Source of the DNA: Duganella sp. BuS-21
Lineage (GTDB): Bacteria > Pseudomonadota > Gammaproteobacteria > Burkholderiales > Burkholderiaceae_D
Assembly (NCBI GenBank): GCA_041874725.1
Contig: CP097466.1
Location: 3,038,001 to 3,102,000, forward strand
Direction: 5' to 3'
Length of the DNA: 64,000 bases
Positions 60,287 through 64,000 of the stretch are shown here, piece by piece. The position numbers and the translations under genes were made by a program. Positions within the stretch are counted from its first letter, which is position 1. The number at the start of each line of letters is the position of its first letter. Below the pieces are notes generated by a model. It saw nothing but the letters and a program-made list of their open reading frames with translations. It was not told where the DNA came from and ran no database searches.

Positions 60287-60457
60287 GGTGTGGCTCCTTG
60301 AGTTTGGTTGGCTGGGCGTTGTTGCCCGATGTAGGAATATTAAGGCGGATGCGATTAAATAGATAGCTAATAATATTTATCGCGGCGATAGAAATAATTG
60401 ATGGGGGCGCATATAATCGGCGGCTTCAAGGCACAACATGATTTCCAGAAGGCTGCA

Positions 60458-61018
60458 GTGGCAAAACTCTATTTCCGATACTCTGCAATGAACGCAGGCA
60501 AATCCACCGCAATGCTGCAGGTGGCGCACAACTATGAAGAGCAGGGCCAGCAGGTGCGCCTGTTCACGGCGGCCATCGACCACCGCTACGGCGTCGGCAA
60601 GGTGACCTCGCGCCTGGGACCGCAGCGCGAGACGGAAGTGTTCGACAAGAACACCGATTTCCTGCTCACCATCGACAAGAAGATCGCCTGCCTGCTGGTG
60701 GACGAGGCGCAGTTCCTGACCAAGGAACAGGTCAAGCAGTTGCACCAGCTGGCCCAGGTGCGCGGCGTGCCGGTGATTACCTACGGCCTGCGCTCGGACT
60801 TCCTGGGCGAGCCGTTCCCCGGCTCGGCCTATCTGCTGGCGCTGGCCGACGATCTGGAGGAAATCAAGAACATCTGCTCGTGCGGCAAGAAAGCCACCAT
60901 GAATATCCGCGTCGATGAGCACGGCAAGCGCATCAAGGAAGGCGAGCAGATCAGCATTGGCGGCAACGAAAGCTACCGCCAGGCCTGCGGCCGCTGCTTC
61001 TACAGCGAAATGCACTGA
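60458..61018 (+). CDS. tdk: Thymidine kinase
   Basis: The protein starts at GTG 60458, giving (M)AKLYFRYSAMNAGKSTAML, the standard Tdk N-terminus with its P-loop. Later motifs are CLLVDEAQFL (Walker B), TYGLRSDFLGEPFPGS and a four-cysteine zinc site (CSCGKK and CGRCF). 186 residues is normal for the family. AGAAGG lies 7 bases upstream of the GTG. The frame is open to 60398 but that part is not conserved. It phosphorylates thymidine in the salvage pathway. Confidence 0.96.
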   Translation: MAKLYFRYSAMNAGKSTAMLQVAHNYEEQGQQVRLFTAAIDHRYGVGKVTSRLGPQRETEVFDKNTDFLLTIDKKIACLLVDEAQFLTKEQVKQLHQLAQVRGVPVITYGLRSDFLGEPFPGSAYLLALADDLEEIKNICSCGKKATMNIRVDEHGKRIKEGEQISIGGNESYRQACGRCFYSEMH

Positions 61019-61022
61019 CGCC

Positions 61023-61961
61023 ATGCCGCCCACGCTCACCGGTCTTCCCGCGCTGGATAATCGGCGCGTCAAAACCAGCACCGAGGATGTGCTGGTCGAC
61101 CGCGTGGTGCCCGGCGACATTCTGGTGATCGCGTTTGGTTTCGTGTCCTGGGACCAGCGCCCGGACTTCGACTTTTACGGACGGCTGAAAAAGCTGGAGC
61201 AGGCCAGCGGCCGCCACATCAACAAGGTGCTGGTGCGCGATTCGGGCAACGCCTGGTATCAGCGCACGATCAGCGGCCTGGGCGCACACCCGGACGAAAC
61301 GGCGGCCGGCCTGCGCGCGCTGATCGACGCCATCCAGCCCAGCAAGGTGATCACCATCGGCCAATCGATGGGCGGCTATGCGGCGCTGATGTATGGCTTG
61401 CTGCTGCAGGCGCAGCAGGTGATCGCCTTCGGCCCCTTGTCCTTCCTCGATCCGCAGCAGGCCTTGCTGTACCACGATCGCCGCTGGCTGGCCGTGATGC
61501 GCGCGCTGGCGGCCGATCCGCCGGTCAGCGGCTATGACGACTTACAGGCGCTGGGACTGGCCACGGCGCGGGCGCCGGGCGGCGTTTTGCCGGAGACCCA
61601 TCTGGTGTTCGGCACCAAGCCGGAGCAGGGCGCCAAGGAGTCCGTCAACCTGGACGCCATGCACGCCCAGCGCCTGGCGGTCATCGGCAATTGCACGCTC
61701 CATCCTTATCCCTATTCTGGCCACGCGGTGGTCCAGCACCTGATCGACACCAAGCGCATCAACGCGCTGCTGGCGCGTCTCATCATGGACCTGGCGATAC
61801 CGGAAGAGGCGCTGGAAGTCAGCGCCGGCTGGCACGCCTGGATCGCTGAAAACTTGCGCCTGGGCAGCGCGCCCGGGGAGCTGGTCGAGATTCTGCAACA
61901 CCACGGTTTTTCGCGCGCCAGCAGCATCGCCGCCGTGAACGTTAGCCCAGCGGCTGGCTGA
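61023..61961 (+). CDS. Alpha/beta-hydrolase-fold protein, unknown substrate
   Basis: The 312-residue protein has a nucleophile elbow ITIGQSMGGYAALMYG (G-x-S-x-G) near residue 116 and a late HPYPYSGHAVVQHL supplying His. The acid residue is probably in the VFGTKPEQG region. No signal peptide is seen. The ATG lies 4 bases after the tdk stop, so they are coupled. The 3' end overlaps the convergent histidine kinase gene by 20 bases. Confidence 0.8.
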   Translation: MPPTLTGLPALDNRRVKTSTEDVLVDRVVPGDILVIAFGFVSWDQRPDFDFYGRLKKLEQASGRHINKVLVRDSGNAWYQRTISGLGAHPDETAAGLRALIDAIQPSKVITIGQSMGGYAALMYGLLLQAQQVIAFGPLSFLDPQQALLYHDRRWLAVMRALAADPPVSGYDDLQALGLATARAPGGVLPETHLVFGTKPEQGAKESVNLDAMHAQRLAVIGNCTLHPYPYSGHAVVQHLIDTKRINALLARLIMDLAIPEEALEVSAGWHAWIAENLRLGSAPGELVEILQHHGFSRASSIAAVNVSPAAG

Positions 61962-64000
61962 GCGGCGCGGTGGCGCGTTCCAGGTCGGCCACCGTGGCTG
62001 GCTTGGTCAGGTGCAGGTCGAAATCGCCGTCGTAGGCGCGCGCCACGTCTTCGCGCTGGCCGTAGCCGGTCAGGGCCACCAGGCGCAGTGCGGCGCCGTC
62101 TGCCAGCAGGCGGATCGCGGCCGCCAGCGCGTAGCCGTCCATGTCCGGCAGGCCGATGTCGAGAATGGCGACTTGCGGCATCCGGTCGTTGACTGCTGCC
62201 AGCGCCTCGGCGGCGCTGTGGGCGACCCGCACCTCATGCCCCAGCAGCTCCAGCAGCGCGGCGCCGGCCTGCGCGGCGTCGACGTTGTCGTCCACCAGCA
62301 GCAAATCCATGCGCGTTGCCTCGGGCGCGGCGGTGCGCTCGGCCTCGGCCGGGGGCGCGGCGCCGAGCGGCAGGATCACTTCGAAGCGGCTGCCCATGCC
62401 GGCGCCGGCGCTGTGGGCGCTGACCGTGCCGCCGTGCAGGTCGACGATTTTGTGCACGATGGCCAGGCCCAGGCCCAGCCCGCCGGTGCGGCGTGCCAGC
62501 GATTGCGGCGCCTGCTGGAAAGGTTCGAACACGCGGGCAATCAATTCCTCGCTCATGCCGATGCCGTTGTCGCTGACTTCGAGCCGGGCGTGGGTGGGGT
62601 CCGCGCTCAGCGTGACCTGTGTAAAACTGCTGCCGAAGCGCGAGGCGTTCGACAGCAGGTTGTTGAGCACCTGCGTCAGCCGGCTGTCGTCGCCGTTCAC
62701 CCACACGGCGGTCGGCGCCAGCAGACGCACCTGGGCTTCGGAGGCCGAGGCCACCGCGTGGCGCACCACCTCGGCCAGGTTGACGGGACGGGCATCCAGC
62801 TCCAGCTTGCCGGAGGTGACGCGCGAGACGTCGAGCAGGTCGTCGACCATGCGCCGCAGGTGGTCCACCTGGCGCCGCATGACGGCGCGTTCTTTGCTGC
62901 TGGACGGGTCGTCGCGGATGTCCAGCAGATCGAGCGAGGTGACGATGGGGCTGAGCGGATTGCGCAGCTCGTGGCCGAGCACGGCCAGGAATTCATCCTT
63001 GGCGCGGCCGGCCTCGCGCGCTTCGGCCAGCGCCGCCTGGTGGCTGGCCAGCGCGCGGTTCAGCGATTCCAGCAATTGCGCGCGTTCGTGTTCCTGGACG
63101 TTGCGCTGGTGTTCGGCCTGCCGCAGCGCCGCGCCGATCGCCGCCACCTCGGTGATGGCGGAAGGCGCCAGCGTCAGCGGCGCTCCCGAGCCCAGTGCGG
63201 CGGCGTTGCGCTGCAGCGTGTCGATGGCCGCCACCAGGCGGTTCGACAGCAGCGAGGCCAGCAAGATGCCGCCCAGCAGCGACAGCGCGAGGCCGATGCC
63301 GAACACCCCCATGCGTTCGAAGGCGGCGGCACGCAGGCCGTCGACCGGCTGGCCGACCACCACCGCCCAGCCGTAGCGCGAGCGGGTGGTGTAGCCGGTG
63401 GTCATCCGCTCGCCTTCACTGGAGAGGGCGCTGCCGTAGCCTTCCGCACCCTGGCTGCGCATCAGCGCCATAAACGATGGGCTGGGCTGGCCGCCGACCT
63501 TGCGTTCCTGGTCGCGCGAGCGCGCCACCAGGGCGCGCGCGCCGTCGCGGATGGCGATGATGGTGCTTGCCGGCACCTGCTGGCGTGCGATCAGGCGTCC
63601 CATGCGGTCCGGCAGGATGACGGCGGTCAGGCTGTAGAGCTTGCCCTTGGCGTCGTTGACGGGCACCCGCACCGGGAAGGCGGCGCGGCCGCCCGGGCCG
63701 CGCGCGATTGCGCCGGCCACCGGCTGGCCGGTGGTCAGCACCGTTTGCAGGCTGCGCGGATCGGCTGCCGGCGGCGCCGACACCCCGTAGGCGTCCATGG
63801 TGCGCAGCAGGACCTTGCCGCTGTCGTCGGTGAGAATCACGCCCAGCCAGTCCGGCTGCGCCTTGACGACGCTGCGGGCCGCCTCGTGGAAAGTGCGCAG
63901 GTCGCCGCCTTGCAGCGAAGGCACGCCGCCCAGGCCGGTCAGCACGGCGACTGCGTTGTCGAGTTCGGCATCGGCGGCGCTCGACAGCGCACGCGCCAGG
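61942..64000 (-). CDS. Membrane-bound hybrid histidine kinase, N-terminus cut by window
   Basis: The frame is open to the right edge, so the N-terminus is missing. About 685 residues are visible. An extracytoplasmic Cache-like sensor is followed by a membrane helix (FGIGLALSLLGGILLASLL) and a HAMP-like stretch. HisKA (FLAVLGHELRNPLSPI), HATPase_c (NLLSNASRFG, SDNGIGMS, GGLGLGLAIVHKI) and a receiver (LLVDDNVDAAQAG, ILDIGLPDMDG, LTKPAT) follow. The first visible M of the frame is internal. It senses an extracellular ligand. Confidence 0.92.
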   Translation of the reverse strand, partial: LARALSSAADAELDNAVAVLTGLGGVPSLQGGDLRTFHEAARSVVKAQPDWLGVILTDDSGKVLLRTMDAYGVSAPPAADPRSLQTVLTTGQPVAGAIARGPGGRAAFPVRVPVNDAKGKLYSLTAVILPDRMGRLIARQQVPASTIIAIRDGARALVARSRDQERKVGGQPSPSFMALMRSQGAEGYGSALSSEGERMTTGYTTRSRYGWAVVVGQPVDGLRAAAFERMGVFGIGLALSLLGGILLASLLSNRLVAAIDTLQRNAAALGSGAPLTLAPSAITEVAAIGAALRQAEHQRNVQEHERAQLLESLNRALASHQAALAEAREAGRAKDEFLAVLGHELRNPLSPIVTSLDLLDIRDDPSSSKERAVMRRQVDHLRRMVDDLLDVSRVTSGKLELDARPVNLAEVVRHAVASASEAQVRLLAPTAVWVNGDDSRLTQVLNNLLSNASRFGSSFTQVTLSADPTHARLEVSDNGIGMSEELIARVFEPFQQAPQSLARRTGGLGLGLAIVHKIVDLHGGTVSAHSAGAGMGSRFEVILPLGAAPPAEAERTAAPEATRMDLLLVDDNVDAAQAGAALLELLGHEVRVAHSAAEALAAVNDRMPQVAILDIGLPDMDGYALAAAIRLLADGAALRLVALTGYGQREDVARAYDGDFDLHLTKPATVADLERATAPLSQPLG

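Overview
The window is GC-rich and reads as a betaproteobacterial chromosome, most likely Burkholderiales and probably Oxalobacteraceae (Massilia/Duganella/Janthinobacterium type). The clues are a DUF4148 protein, a PEP-CTERM protein, the hybrid histidine kinase style and GGGTCTGACCC-type intergenic palindromes. The placement is an inference from gene content, not a search. A 20 kb mobile element (23952-44165) interrupts the chromosome and has visibly lower GC in its defence genes.

Region 1 (1-16300) is rich in Ser/Thr phosphosignalling. On the plus strand are a zinc-ribbon/SPFH/coiled-coil protein and a Ser/Thr kinase fused to a formylglycine-generating-enzyme-like domain, followed by yjdM, an acetyltransferase, a small membrane protein, an OsmC protein and a pirin. 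On the minus strand a tightly coupled operon runs kinase > SEDS (FtsW/RodA) > FhaA-like protein > membrane SH3 protein > PP2C phosphatase > FHA protein. This gene set mirrors the actinobacterial pknAB-pbpA-rodA-pstP-fhaBA locus and suggests phospho-control of cell-wall synthesis. It is the strongest candidate in the window for an under-described system.

Region 2 (16300-23900) holds a glycine-zipper envelope protein, a GNAT acetyltransferase, an M28 peptidase, a copper block (small secreted His/Met protein, TolC-like lipoprotein, Tat-exported multicopper oxidase) and a CLC-type anion transporter.

Region 3 (23952-44165) is an integrative element inserted at the 3' end of tRNA-Leu(UAA). It has 23-bp att repeats, a P4-type integrase, an AlpA-like protein, integrase arm-type repeats near both ends, a primase-helicase, an iteron-like repeat array, a putative Rep protein and two serine recombinases. 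Cargo includes an SOS-boxed SRAP gene, a YfbU-family gene, an AIPR abortive-infection gene with a nuclease-like N-terminus, and a two-gene CBASS (Cap15-like effector plus CD-NTase). It is a defence island with many unrecognised ORFs.

Region 4 (44230-64000) returns to the chromosome. It has a DUF6624 protein, a TetR regulator with three matching operators controlling a GNAT gene and a proline-iminopeptidase-like hydrolase, a KaiC-like ATPase operon with a histidine kinase, and a divergent PAS hybrid kinase. Further on are a PEP-CTERM protein, a ParB-like protein, a penicillin acylase, a membrane-tethered HNH-like protein, a decayed cbs/cgl chimera, DUF4148, thymidine kinase, an alpha/beta hydrolase and a hybrid kinase cut by the window edge. 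Two small non-coding mobile repeats are visible: a 110-bp dispersed repeat (16122 and 54172) and a MITE-like element (54711-54844) that split a transcription terminator.
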